From NCBI RefSeq assembly GCF_039851965.1, contig NZ_CP156674.1:2356001-2420000 (forward strand): a DNA stretch of 64,000 nucleotides. Direction: 5' to 3'. Every line of letters begins with the position of its first letter. Within the stretch, counting starts at the first letter, position 1. This stretch comes from Pseudalkalibacillus hwajinpoensis (GTDB lineage: Bacteria > Bacillota > Bacilli > Bacillales > Guptibacillaceae). The position numbers and the translations under genes were made by a program. Positions 16,689 to 25,604 of the stretch are shown in pieces. The notes under the pieces were generated by a model that made no database searches, was not told the origin of the DNA, and saw only the letters and a program-made list of their open reading frames with translations.

Positions 16689-16799
16689 CTGTTCAAAAAG
16701 AGAAGCGGTCCCTGGGATGAAGTTCGCTTCCGCTACAGGTTTTATCGAATAAAAAGCTTTTTGGACAACCTGTAAAAAAGACCATGGGAGGGGTGCAGG

Positions 16800-17294
16800 T
16801 TGCTAGAAGATCACGCGAAAGTGATAGCCGTGCTGAAAGAAGCTGGAGAAGTCATTGGTCGCAAGAAACTACAAAAAATCATTTATATTTGTAAGAAACT
16901 CCAATTTCCATTTAATGAAAAATACCAGTTCCATTTTTATGGACCATACTCAGAAGAATTGACGCTGCGTGTGGAAGAGCTTTGTAATCTAGGTCTTGTA
17001 AATGAGGTAAAGGAAAGCAAGGGCGGCTACTACCAATACAAGTATACCGTCACAGATGAAGGAAACGATTTTCTCGGTCACTATGAGTTTCATATGCCAG
17101 AATTAAATGAGTGTATTTCCGAGATTAATAGTCAGAGCTCACGCTTTTTGGAGCTCGTTTCTACGATTCTCTTTTTCGACCGTCTCTCGAAGGATGAAGT
17201 GGTTGAGAAAGTTCACACGATTAAGCGAAAGCAAAATTATTCAAATGCTGAGATTGAAGAAGCTTATGAATTTATGGGAAAACTCGGTTGTTGA
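16800..17294 (+). CDS. ywgA: YwgA family protein
   Basis: The 164-residue protein starts with TTG behind GGGAGGGG and reads LEDHAKVIAVLKEAGEVIGR KKLQKIIYICKKLQFPFNEK, then YGPYSEELTLRVEELCNLGL. This is the conserved YwgA pattern, related to winged-helix (Panacea/SocA-like) domains. Function is unknown. It follows ywfO as in related genomes. Confidence 0.85.
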   Translation: MLEDHAKVIAVLKEAGEVIGRKKLQKIIYICKKLQFPFNEKYQFHFYGPYSEELTLRVEELCNLGLVNEVKESKGGYYQYKYTVTDEGNDFLGHYEFHMPELNECISEINSQSSRFLELVSTILFFDRLSKDEVVEKVHTIKRKQNYSNAEIEEAYEFMGKLGC

Positions 17295-17303
17295 TCGAGT
17301 GAT

Positions 17304-17353
17304 CCCAGCCTTAAGGGGCAGTAAAACCCCCTCTGATGGAAGTTTCACTTTAT
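17304..17353. repeat. Repeat A, copy 3 (internally deleted)
   Basis: The first 19 bases and last about 30 bases of repeat A are joined at the shared AAAACCCCC string. The interior of about 100 bp is missing, as expected from recombination between the two short direct repeats inside the element. Confidence 0.75.
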
Positions 17354-17362
17354 ATGCGTAAA

Positions 17363-17392
17363 CAAAAAAAGGTGCACTGGCACCTTTTTTTG
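17363..17392. terminator. Bidirectional terminator
   Basis: A7-GGTGC-loop-GCACC-T7 between the convergent ywgA and membrane-protein genes. Confidence 0.8.
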
Positions 17393-17393
17393 T

Positions 17394-17828
17394 TTAACTT
17401 TTAATTGATAGCTTTTTTTCGTTAGCGGAGGAACTAGTAGTAATGTTAATTTTACTAAGAACAACGCTATTGATTAATAGGAGAAGGATCATAAAGAGTG
17501 ACACGAGCATTGTAATTAGATAAGGGATAATAAGGTTCTGAAGTTCAGGTATGCTTCTTGCCATCATGATGACAAGTGAAAAGGAAGAAGCGACATGAAA
17601 CGTAATCCCGGCAGATAAGCTAACCGTTTCTTTTGATTCATGCAGGGTAGGTAGCCAGAACGTCGAAAGTAAACTATAGAGAATAAGTGCACTGAGTAAA
17701 CCAAAAAAGCTTGCCAGGCCAGTGTGGTTGTAATCACCGGCAGCAAGAATAAGTATGTAAATGAGCGTGCATGTTATTCCAATCATGGAACCAGGTAGTG
17801 CTTTAGAAGAAAGGATCCTCTTCATCAT
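17394..17828 (-). CDS. Hypothetical four-helix membrane protein
   Basis: The 144-residue ORF has four strong hydrophobic segments (MIGITCTLIYILILAAG, LASFFGLLSALILYSLL, AGITFHVASSFSLVIMMA, IPYLITMLVSLFMILLLLIN) and a short Ser/Lys-rich tail. I do not recognise a family. It is preceded by a gAAGGTGAaaat-like ribosome binding site and ends at a shared terminator, so it is likely a real single gene. Confidence 0.65.
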   Translation of the reverse strand: MMKRILSSKALPGSMIGITCTLIYILILAAGDYNHTGLASFFGLLSALILYSLLSTFWLPTLHESKETVSLSAGITFHVASSFSLVIMMARSIPELQNLIIPYLITMLVSLFMILLLLINSVVLSKINITTSSSANEKKLSIKS

Positions 17829-17999
17829 ATTTTCACCTTCTTTACATTTATTTCCCTTTCGTTAAATACCCGTTAGACGTTTATTATAATCGTTCTGTGT
17901 ATCAAAATTTCGAAAAAGAAGTCGAGGGAATGGAAAGTTTTTGTCGAATGTGAAAAAGGGTTCTAAAGTCATATTTCTCACGAAAAAGGAGTTGTGCAG

Positions 18000-19028
18000 A
18001 TGAAGAAAGTTAACATTGGATTAGTTGGGTTTGGATTTTCAGGAGCTACCTTTCATGCCCCGGTAATAAAGGCAGTAGAGGGTCTGAACGTCACAAAAGT
18101 TGTTTCATCGCAACCTGATAAGGTTCATGCTAGTTTTCCTGAGGTGACGGTCGGATCGTTTGAGGATATGTTGGCAGACGATTCAATAGAATTAGTGGTC
18201 ATTACGACACCAAATGAACTTCATTTTCCGATGGCAAAGCAGGCACTTGAAGCCCGAAAGCACGTTGTTATTGAGAAGCCTTTTGTGGTGAGCGTTGAAG
18301 AGGGTGAACAATTGATTCAATTAGCTGAAGAAAATCACTGCCTCTTAAGTGTGTATCATAATAGGCGCTATGATAATGATTTTCTGACAATCCAAAAGCT
18401 GATGGACGAGAATGAATTCGGGAAGGTCATGACGTTTGAGGCTCATTATGATCGGTATCGTGCTGAGGTCCGAAATCGCTGGCGCGAACAGGATAAGAAG
18501 GGATCTGGTATCCTATTTGATCTTGGCTCGCATCTTATTGACCAGGCGCTCACCCTTTTTGGTGCCCCGGACGATGTGACGGCGGACGTCATGGCACAAC
18601 GAGACGGGGCAAAAACAGATGACTATTTCCACCTTGTCCTGAGATACGGCCGTCAACGCGTGATTTTACATGCTGGTTCACTGGTAAAAAAACATGGCCC
18701 TCGTTATCAAATCCACGGAACAGATGGTTCATTTGTAAAATGGGGGATTGATCCTCAAGAAGCTGCACTAAAAGAAGGGAAGATCCCCGGTGGTTCAGGA
18801 TGGGGAGAGGATACGAAAGATCAATACGGCATTTTAACCAGAGATGAGGCAGAGTCCACAGTTCCAACTATAGCTGGATACTATCAAACGTATTACAAAG
18901 GAATCTATCGCGCAATTCGCGAGGACAAGACACTGCCTGTGACGGCTGATCAAGCACTGAACGTCATTAAATTGATTGAACTTGCTCTAAAAAGTAGTAA
19001 GGAAAAGCGAACGTTGCAATGGATGTAA
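18000..19028 (+). CDS. Gfo/Idh/MocA family oxidoreductase
   Basis: The 342-residue protein has an N-terminal NAD(P)-binding Rossmann fold (NIGLVGFGFSGATFHAPVIK), the EKPFVVSVEEGEQLI motif with the conserved lysine, and a C-terminal alpha/beta dimer domain (KGSGILFDLGSHLIDQALTL). Members oxidise sugars, inositols or related polyols. The closest style is the YvaA/YdgJ scyllo-inosose-reductase type, but the substrate cannot be read. ATG 18000 is preferred to GTG 17994 because AAAGGAGT is 7 bases upstream. Confidence 0.85.
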   Translation: MKKVNIGLVGFGFSGATFHAPVIKAVEGLNVTKVVSSQPDKVHASFPEVTVGSFEDMLADDSIELVVITTPNELHFPMAKQALEARKHVVIEKPFVVSVEEGEQLIQLAEENHCLLSVYHNRRYDNDFLTIQKLMDENEFGKVMTFEAHYDRYRAEVRNRWREQDKKGSGILFDLGSHLIDQALTLFGAPDDVTADVMAQRDGAKTDDYFHLVLRYGRQRVILHAGSLVKKHGPRYQIHGTDGSFVKWGIDPQEAALKEGKIPGGSGWGEDTKDQYGILTRDEAESTVPTIAGYYQTYYKGIYRAIREDKTLPVTADQALNVIKLIELALKSSKEKRTLQWM

Positions 19029-19030
19029 CA

Positions 19031-19065
19031 AAAAGAGATGGCTCAAGTTTGAGCCATCTCTTTAT
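19031..19065. terminator. Bidirectional terminator
   Basis: AGAGATGGCTCAA pairs with TTGAGCCATCTCT between two convergent genes; T-runs are on both strands. Confidence 0.85.
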
Positions 19066-19081
19066 TATAGATCTGCATTTA

Positions 19082-20395
19082 TTATGCGTGTGGCAGAAAT
19101 GCTAGCTGGTAGAAGAAGAGAACAGCGAACAAATAAAGAAGGGGATGAACTTCGCGTCCTTTTCCTTTAACGATTTTTAGAATAGGATATGTGATAAATC
19201 CGAGCGCAATTCCTGTCGCGATGCTTGCAGTAAGCGGCATTGTCAGGATAATTAAGAAGGCAGGGAATGCCTCATCAAATTCGCTCCAGTCAATTTTTCC
19301 AACAGCCCCGATCATCAGGCTTCCTACGATAATAAGTGTTGGTGCCGTAATAGCTGCAAGTCCTGACAATGAACTAACGAGTGGTCCAAAGAAAGCAGAT
19401 ATGATAAAGAGGACAGCGACAACCACAGACGTTAAGCCCGTTCTTCCTCCAGCTGCAACGCCTGAAGAGGATTCAATATACGCACTTGTTGGGCTTGTCC
19501 CGAAGATTGCGCCTATTGTTGTACCAACCGAGTCAGCGAGAAGAGCCTGACGAGCACGGGGCATCTTCTTGCCTTTCATTAAGCCAGCCTGTTCAGCGAC
19601 ACCGACCATTGTTCCTGTCGTATCAAATAGCGTTACGAGTAAGAATGAGAAGATAACCGCATATAATCCGTATTCGATCATATCTTTAATAGCTTGAAGC
19701 GGACTTCCGAAGATAAAGAACTCTGGAGCGGCAGGTGTTTCCATCATTTTACCAAATTCAAGCTGTCCCGTGAAAATGGCGATAACGGCTGTAGCAATCA
19801 TACCGAAGAACAGCGCTCCAGGTACATTTCGAGCCATCAGGATAAGCGTGATAATTAATCCGACAAGCGCAAGAATAACTTCAGGTGAATGGAGATTGCC
19901 AAGTCCTACAAGATTTTCTTTGTCAGCGACGATAATGCCTGTCATGCGAAGTCCAATAAATGCGATAAACAGACCAATACCGGCTGTGATCCCGAGCTTA
20001 AGATTTGTCGGAATTGCTTCGATTAGCTTTTCTCGGAATGGTGTTAAGGAAAGAATAATAAAGAGAATACCTGCAATAAACACAGCTCCGAATGCGACCT
20101 GGTATGACACACCACTTTGCCCTCCAACAACAGAAAAGGCGAAGTAAGCATTTAACCCCATACCGGGGGCGATTGCAATCGGGTAATTAGCGAAAAGTCC
20201 CATCCAGAGTGTTCCCACAACTGCCGCGATGATCGTAGCGATAAATACTGTATTGAACGGTACACCTGTTGAAGAAAGGATAATTGGGTTAACAATAACG
20301 ATATATACCATGGTCAGGAAAGTAGTTAATCCTGCTAGAAATTCTGTTTTAACGTTTGTTCCATTTTCTTTTAAACGAAAAAAGGAGTTAAACAT
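19082..20395 (-). CDS. NCS2/AzgA-type purine permease (PbuG/PbuO-like)
   Basis: This 437-residue membrane transporter takes up adenine, guanine or hypoxanthine. Motifs include AGLTTFLTMVYIVIVNPIIL, NYPIAIAPGMGLNAYFAFSV, LFDTTGTMVGVAEQAGLM and GTSPTSAYIESSSGVAAGGR, the AzgA-family signature around the substrate site. About 12-13 hydrophobic segments are predicted. A PurR-type operator pair covers its promoter, which favours the PbuO-like regulatory class over riboswitch-controlled PbuG. Confidence 0.9.
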   Translation of the reverse strand: MFNSFFRLKENGTNVKTEFLAGLTTFLTMVYIVIVNPIILSSTGVPFNTVFIATIIAAVVGTLWMGLFANYPIAIAPGMGLNAYFAFSVVGGQSGVSYQVAFGAVFIAGILFIILSLTPFREKLIEAIPTNLKLGITAGIGLFIAFIGLRMTGIIVADKENLVGLGNLHSPEVILALVGLIITLILMARNVPGALFFGMIATAVIAIFTGQLEFGKMMETPAAPEFFIFGSPLQAIKDMIEYGLYAVIFSFLLVTLFDTTGTMVGVAEQAGLMKGKKMPRARQALLADSVGTTIGAIFGTSPTSAYIESSSGVAAGGRTGLTSVVVAVLFIISAFFGPLVSSLSGLAAITAPTLIIVGSLMIGAVGKIDWSEFDEAFPAFLIILTMPLTASIATGIALGFITYPILKIVKGKGREVHPLLYLFAVLFFYQLAFLPHA

Positions 20396-20410
20396 CGTAA
20401 GACCTCCATT

Positions 20411-20469
20411 AAATACGAACGTTTTTTAAGCACAAGTTCTATAATATTCGTAAAAACGCATTTTGACAA
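20411..20469 (-). promoter_or_regulatory. Promoter with tandem inverted PurBoxes
   Basis: On the minus strand TTGTCA (20464-20469), a 17-base spacer and TATTAT (20441-20446) form a sigma-A promoter. PurR-box-like sequences lie in opposite orientation: AAATACGAACGTT (20411-20423) and, on the minus strand, TTTTTACGAATATT (20443-20456), with about 17-20 bases between them. Paired inverted PurBoxes are the known mode of PurR binding in Bacillus. Confidence 0.6.
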
Positions 20470-20582
20470 GGGGGAATTTGAAATGTCCTGCTATGCCGGG
20501 CACAAAAGCTCCTGGATGAATACAATGGAGGAATTATGATAAAATGATGACGGAGAATAGTGAATGAAGGAGGTAGTCACAA

Positions 20583-21110
20583 TTGGCAAATGAAGAAGAG
20601 AAAAAGCCAGCTAAGAAGCCCTCAACAGGCTTTAATATTTTAAGTGGAGACTCAACTGACGGTCACGGTGGTTATGGTGTTGGTACAATCAATCTCGATA
20701 ACGTATCTCCAGTGATCATTGATCCGACGACAGATGAAGTGTATGTAGATGTCGGTGCCCTACACGCGCGCAGTGCGCTTGAGAAACGGAAGAAGCTAGT
20801 TAAAACACGTGAAGATGTTCCGAACGGTCATACTGCCTGGATTGTATGGGTAACGCTGCAAAGAAAAGAAGAAGGTCCTTTCTACTACGGAATCGGAGCA
20901 TGTGAGTTCTTCGTCGATCCTGAAGCGAAGCGAGCATGGAAAAGCATGCCAGAACATGTGAACAACATGGATAAATCCATGAAAGGGAAAGTTGTGATCA
21001 ATCATATGGATGCGAAATCGAAAAAGATGCTTCGTGACTATCTAATTGGCTTTGATAAGGACGTTTACGAGCGATCGAGTGATGATGTGAAATCGGGACT
21101 TCAAGACTAA
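20583..21110 (+). CDS. ywhD: YwhD family protein
   Basis: The 175-residue product starts at TTG behind AAGGAGGT and reads MANEEEKKPAKKPSTGFNIL, then GHGGYGVGTINLDNVSPVII and GPFYYGIGACEFFVD. This matches YwhD along its length. Function is unknown. It is cytoplasmic, with a Lys-rich N-terminus. Confidence 0.88.
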   Translation: MANEEEKKPAKKPSTGFNILSGDSTDGHGGYGVGTINLDNVSPVIIDPTTDEVYVDVGALHARSALEKRKKLVKTREDVPNGHTAWIVWVTLQRKEEGPFYYGIGACEFFVDPEAKRAWKSMPEHVNNMDKSMKGKVVINHMDAKSKKMLRDYLIGFDKDVYERSSDDVKSGLQD

Positions 21111-21206
21111 CTTTTGACTGTTTTTTGAATAAATTTTGAAATCTCTTGAGGTTTTGTGAAACTGAGCGTAAACTAATCTATACGCAACACATATAGCTAG
21201 GACCCA

Positions 21207-21240
21207 AAACAACCCGGGGAATTTTCCTCGGGTTGTTCTG
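21207..21240 (+). terminator. Terminator after ywhD
   Basis: AACAACCCG pairs with CGGGTTGTT and ends in a weak T-rich stretch. Confidence 0.7.
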
Positions 21241-21304
21241 GTTGAAAGCGGAACTCATTATGAACCTGTTATACTTTACCTATTAAACAGGAAGGGTGAT
21301 GGCC

Positions 21305-21559
21305 ATGTGGAAACAATTATCGAATGAAAAGAAGAAAGATCTCGTTCAGCGCATCCAATCCTATTTCTATGAAGAGCGTGATGAAGAAATTGGAGAGCTT
21401 GCTGCAGAGAACTTTCTTCATTTTGTGATGTCCGAAATTGGTCCAACACTATACAATAGTGGGATAACAGACGCAATCGACATGACGGAACAAAAGTGGA
21501 TGAGTATTGAACAGGATTTAGAAGCTTTAAAGAAACCAGATCCAGAAGGAACTAGATAA
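21305..21559 (+). CDS. DUF2164 family protein
   Basis: An 84-residue ORF reads EKKKDLVQRIQSYFYEERDE EIGELAAENFLHFVMSEIGP TLYNSGITDA, the DUF2164 pattern. Two more in-frame starts (21296, 21299) exist; ATG 21305 has the best distance to AGGAAGG. Function is unknown. It converges on pbpG. Confidence 0.8.
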   Translation: MWKQLSNEKKKDLVQRIQSYFYEERDEEIGELAAENFLHFVMSEIGPTLYNSGITDAIDMTEQKWMSIEQDLEALKKPDPEGTR

Positions 21560-21562
21560 TTA

Positions 21563-21590
21563 GAAAAACGGGCGTAGCGCCCGTTTTTCT
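21563..21590. terminator. Bidirectional terminator
   Basis: AAAAACGGGCG-TAG-CGCCCGTTTTT between the DUF2164 gene and pbpG. Confidence 0.85.
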
Positions 21591-23661
21591 ATCTAATCCA
21601 TTGGAAGAATCGATCGAGAAGCCCTTTCTTACCTGCTCCTTCATCTTCAGAAAGGGATTGACCGGGATGATCTTCGCAATAGTCATGCGGTTCTGTTCCT
21701 TCTATATAATAGGTTAAGCGTTTTACAGGACACGCTTTGCTTGCCAGCAAGCCCGTTTGAGGGTCAACTTTTACAGCAACAACTCCTTCAGGAGGAGTGA
21801 ACTCCTTACTTTCTTCCCCCTCAAGTGCCTCTTCAATAAAATTCGCCCATATCTTTTTCGCGTAAAAACCATCATTTCGAAAATTTAATTTTTCTCCTTT
21901 ATCATAACCAATCCAAACAGCTGCGGTGAGCTGAGGTGTGAATCCAATCATCCAGCTATCGGTTGAAGTCGATCCGGTTTTGGCAGCGGCTGGACGTGAC
22001 AGTAAATGGTCAATCCCAGAACCTGTTACTTTTGTATAATCATTTAATGATTCATCAAAAACACCTGTCATCATGCTTGTCGTTACGAAAGCTGTCGCGG
22101 GATCAAGAACTACTTCCGCATCTGATTCATGGCGATAGATCACTTTTCCATCTCGATCTGTCACCTTATCAATATAATGCGGCTCGACTTGTTTTCCGCC
22201 GTTAGCGAGCATGCTGTATGCTTCTGTCATTTCCATCATTCCAACAGGCTTCGTACCAAGCGCGAGTGATGGAATAGCAGAAAGAGGACTGGTAATTCCG
22301 AAATCCTTTGCGGTTTGAACGAGTGTTTTCTCATCCAAAAACATATGCGTTTTAACAGCAACTACGTTATCTGAAAGGGCGAGCGCCTGAGCGAGCGTAA
22401 TTTCATCATTAGCGTAAGCATTGCCGTAATTATTGGGAGAATACGTTTCTTTATCGTTGTCATAATAGAACGTTGTCGGCTCACTTCGAACTCGCGTTGA
22501 CGGGGTGAAGCCATTTTTAACAGCTGCGTAATAGAGCAGTGGTTTAAAAGTTGATCCTGGCGTCCGCTTTGCCATTGTTGCGCGATTGAACTTGCTTTCT
22601 TCATAATCGCGACCACCAATCATTGCTCTTACTGCACCAGTTTTCGGCTCCATTGCAACAAGTGCTGCTTGAATGTCGCTACTCTTATCAATGCTTGATT
22701 TCACCCAATTATCAGCTGATTGCTGCATCTCCATATCAAGCGTTGTGTAGACGTGAAGACCACCCTGTTCGATGACTCGTTCATCAAGGGATAGTTTGGT
22801 TTTGAGTTCTTTTTTAACTTCCGCTGCAAAATAGGGAGCGTTCTCGGTTTGTACTTCTTCTTCATTAAATGCCTGAAGTGGCATGTTTTCGAATTTAGCT
22901 TGCTGTGCTTCGTTCTCTGTGAGGGAGTGGTTTGTCACCATCGCATCAAGAACGGTCCCTTGACGTTTCTTAGCTCGTTCTGCATCGGCATACGGGGAAT
23001 AATAACTAGGACCTTTAGGAATTCCGGCAAGCATTGCCCCTTCCGCCAATGTGAGATCGCTTGCTCCTTTCCCAAAATACGTTCGCGCTGCCGATTCAAT
23101 TCCATATGAACCATGCCCGTAATAGATTGTATTTAAATAGCCTTCCAGAATCTCTTCTTTAGAGTAATGAATTTCAAGGCGGTAGGCATAAAATGCTTCT
23201 GTTATCTTTCGTTTCCACGTTTTGTCATGTTCCAGGAAGAGGTTACGTGCGTATTGTTGTGTTATCGTACTTGCTCCCTGAACTTTGGCCATTGCTTTAA
23301 TATCAGCAAGAATCGCCCCTGCGATTCGTTTGAAATCGAAACCAGAGTGCTCGTAAAAACTACGGTCCTCAATCGCAATCGTAGCATCAATTAGGTGAGG
23401 AGCAATCTCATCAAGATCGACCCAATAGCGGTTCTGTCCGTCCTGATTACTCTCCCCAATCACCTGTTTGTTCGTATCATAGTAAATCGTAGTCTGTGGG
23501 ACTTGAAGCTCTGGAGCCCCCATGATTACAGCTATTAAATATAACGAACCAATCGACAGTCCGAGCAAAACAAAGCAGATCATCATTAGCCTACCTAACA
23601 ACATCCCCCACCGTTTCCAGAACTGGAACTGTTCGGTTTTTAGCCATTTAATGAGGCTCAC
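21589..23661 (-). CDS. pbpG: Class A penicillin-binding protein (PbpG/PBP2d-like)
   Basis: A bifunctional 690-residue peptidoglycan synthase. It has a cytoplasmic start, one membrane anchor (about 20-48), a GT51 glycosyltransferase domain with AIEDRSFYEHSGFDFKRI and GASTITQQYARNLFL, and a transpeptidase domain with SxxK (TPGSTFKP), SDN (ALSDNVVAVKT) and KTG (AAKTGSTSTDSW). The position matches B. subtilis ywhE (pbpG), whose product acts in spore peptidoglycan synthesis. A conserved CPxK and Cys pair occur in the C-terminal extension. Confidence 0.9.
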   Translation of the reverse strand: MSLIKWLKTEQFQFWKRWGMLLGRLMMICFVLLGLSIGSLYLIAVIMGAPELQVPQTTIYYDTNKQVIGESNQDGQNRYWVDLDEIAPHLIDATIAIEDRSFYEHSGFDFKRIAGAILADIKAMAKVQGASTITQQYARNLFLEHDKTWKRKITEAFYAYRLEIHYSKEEILEGYLNTIYYGHGSYGIESAARTYFGKGASDLTLAEGAMLAGIPKGPSYYSPYADAERAKKRQGTVLDAMVTNHSLTENEAQQAKFENMPLQAFNEEEVQTENAPYFAAEVKKELKTKLSLDERVIEQGGLHVYTTLDMEMQQSADNWVKSSIDKSSDIQAALVAMEPKTGAVRAMIGGRDYEESKFNRATMAKRTPGSTFKPLLYYAAVKNGFTPSTRVRSEPTTFYYDNDKETYSPNNYGNAYANDEITLAQALALSDNVVAVKTHMFLDEKTLVQTAKDFGITSPLSAIPSLALGTKPVGMMEMTEAYSMLANGGKQVEPHYIDKVTDRDGKVIYRHESDAEVVLDPATAFVTTSMMTGVFDESLNDYTKVTGSGIDHLLSRPAAAKTGSTSTDSWMIGFTPQLTAAVWIGYDKGEKLNFRNDGFYAKKIWANFIEEALEGEESKEFTPPEGVVAVKVDPQTGLLASKACPVKRLTYYIEGTEPHDYCEDHPGQSLSEDEGAGKKGLLDRFFQWIR

Positions 23662-23835
23662 CTCCCCACATCTTTCGTATAAATCTAGTATGTAACAATC
23701 TAGAAACTCTTAAACGCTTAGAACAGTGAAACTTCTATCACATTAGAAAAATATTTGTCCATTTTTTGAATAGGATGGAGTATAGTTAGTTGAATCATTT
23801 AGATTGAACGGCATTTAGTTAGGGGAGAGAAGAGA

Positions 23836-24618
23836 ATGGAGATTATCATTGCGATTATTCTTGGAATTGTTGAAGGGTTAACGGAATTTCTTCCTGTATC
23901 CTCAACGGGCCACCTGATATTGACAGGCTACTGGCTCGATTTTACTGGTGAGCGAGCGAAAACATTTGAGATAGTTATTCAGCTTGGTTCGATCCTTGCC
24001 GTTGTGGTCATGTATCGTAAAAGGTTCGCATCGCTACTTTCACCTGACAGAACGAAGAGTGGGCTAACACTCATTCATCTGATTTTAGGGATGATCCCGG
24101 CTGTCGTTGCAGGATTTTTATTACACGGTTTTATTAAAAGCTATTTATTTTCCCCGTATACAGTTGTAATTGGTCTTGTCGTTGGTGGTGTTTTGATGAT
24201 TATTGCTGATCTGAAGAAAAGTACGCCTGTTAGTTCAAGTCTTGATGATTTAACACTTAAACAGGCTTTTTCGATTGGTCTTTTTCAATGTCTTGCTCTT
24301 TGGCCAGGCTTCTCGCGTTCTGGAGCAACGATCTCTGGAGGCGTTTTGCTTGGAACAACGCATAAAACCGCCGCGGAATTTTCGTTTATCCTTGCCGTTC
24401 CGATGATGGTCGCAGCGAGCGGCTATGACCTTTTAAAAAGCTATCAGTATTTAGCGATTTCAGATATCCCGGTATTTGTGACAGGTTTTCTTGCTGCTTT
24501 CCTAGTTGCGCTTTTGGCCATTGTAACATTTATTAAATTCATTGAACGAGTGCGTCTCATCCCGTTTGCTATTTATAGATTTGTTCTTGCCCTTTTTGTA
24601 TGGATGGTCCTGTTCTAA
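23836..24618 (+). CDS. uppP: Undecaprenyl-diphosphate phosphatase
   Basis: UppP (BacA) dephosphorylates undecaprenyl pyrophosphate, recycling the cell-wall lipid carrier. The 260-residue membrane protein has both signature loops: EGLTEFLPVSSTGHLIL near the N-terminus and FSRSGATISGG in the second half. About eight membrane helices are predicted. ATG 23836 follows GGGGAGAG. It is transcribed divergently from pbpG. Confidence 0.94.
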   Translation: MEIIIAIILGIVEGLTEFLPVSSTGHLILTGYWLDFTGERAKTFEIVIQLGSILAVVVMYRKRFASLLSPDRTKSGLTLIHLILGMIPAVVAGFLLHGFIKSYLFSPYTVVIGLVVGGVLMIIADLKKSTPVSSSLDDLTLKQAFSIGLFQCLALWPGFSRSGATISGGVLLGTTHKTAAEFSFILAVPMMVAASGYDLLKSYQYLAISDIPVFVTGFLAAFLVALLAIVTFIKFIERVRLIPFAIYRFVLALFVWMVLF

Positions 24619-24774
24619 TGAAAGTATAAATTTCTCTTGCTTTTTACGATGAGTCGACTATACTTTTCTTGTGCTTTGTTTAGATAGATTCTTTTGCAAT
24701 ATACTAATCCTGTTTGTACAAAAGACATTCGGGAACGGATTAGTGTAGCAGATTGAAATAGAGGAGTGGTTTGA

Positions 24775-25602
24775 ATGGAATTATGGTATACAGAGAAGCA
24801 GACAGAGAGCTTCGGAATTACGGCTAAAATTAAGCAAACGCTTCACACAGAACAGACCGATTTTCAGCGCCTTGATATGATTGAAACAGAAGAATTCGGT
24901 AAGATGCTCGTTCTTGACGGTATGGTTATGACGACTGAGAAGGATGAGTTCGTATATCACGAAATGGTCGCACACGTACCCCTTTTCACACATTCGAACC
25001 CGAAACACGTTCTTGTTGTTGGTGGCGGTGACGGTGGTGTCATCCGTGAAGTACTGAAGCACCCATCTGTTGAAAAGGCGACGCTTGTTGAAATTGATGG
25101 AAAAGTAATCGAGTACTCAAAGAAATATTTACCATCGATTGCAGGTGCTCTTGAAGATGAGCGTGTTGAAGTGCTCGTTGACGATGGATTTATGCACATT
25201 GCGAAAAGTGAAAGTGAATATGACGTCATCATGGTTGATTCAACAGAACCAGTTGGACCAGCTGCCAAGCTTTTTGAACGAGGCTTTTATGAAGGCATTT
25301 CAAAAGCACTTAAGGAAGACGGTATTTTCGTTGCTCAGACAGACAACCCGTGGTTTAAAGCGGATCTGATCTCTCAAGTACACAGAGATGTGAAAGAAAT
25401 TTTCCCAATTACGCGTGTTTATACAGCGAACATTCCAACTTATCCGAGTGGACTGTGGACGTTCACAATTGGCTCGAAAAAGAATGATCCCCTTGAAGTA
25501 CCTGAAAGCCGCTTCCACGAGATTGAAACAAAATACTATACAAAAGAACTTCACACAGCAAGCTTTGCTCTTCCTAAATTTGTTCAGGATCTTGTGGAAT
25601 AA
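24775..25602 (+). CDS. speE: Spermidine synthase
   Basis: SpeE transfers an aminopropyl group from decarboxylated S-adenosylmethionine to putrescine. The 275-residue protein has the family core VVGGGDGGVIREVLKHPSVE, VEIDGKVIEYSKKYLP and DVIMVDSTEPVGPA, with the catalytic Asp in that last segment. It is followed by speB after two bases. The pair converts agmatine-derived putrescine to spermidine. Confidence 0.95.
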   Translation: MELWYTEKQTESFGITAKIKQTLHTEQTDFQRLDMIETEEFGKMLVLDGMVMTTEKDEFVYHEMVAHVPLFTHSNPKHVLVVGGGDGGVIREVLKHPSVEKATLVEIDGKVIEYSKKYLPSIAGALEDERVEVLVDDGFMHIAKSESEYDVIMVDSTEPVGPAAKLFERGFYEGISKALKEDGIFVAQTDNPWFKADLISQVHRDVKEIFPITRVYTANIPTYPSGLWTFTIGSKKNDPLEVPESRFHEIETKYYTKELHTASFALPKFVQDLVE

Positions 25603-25604
25603 CG

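Noticed and set aside
20396..20582. Purine riboswitch before the permease gene
   Set aside because: No purine aptamer core was recognised; the short leader fits PurBox control instead.
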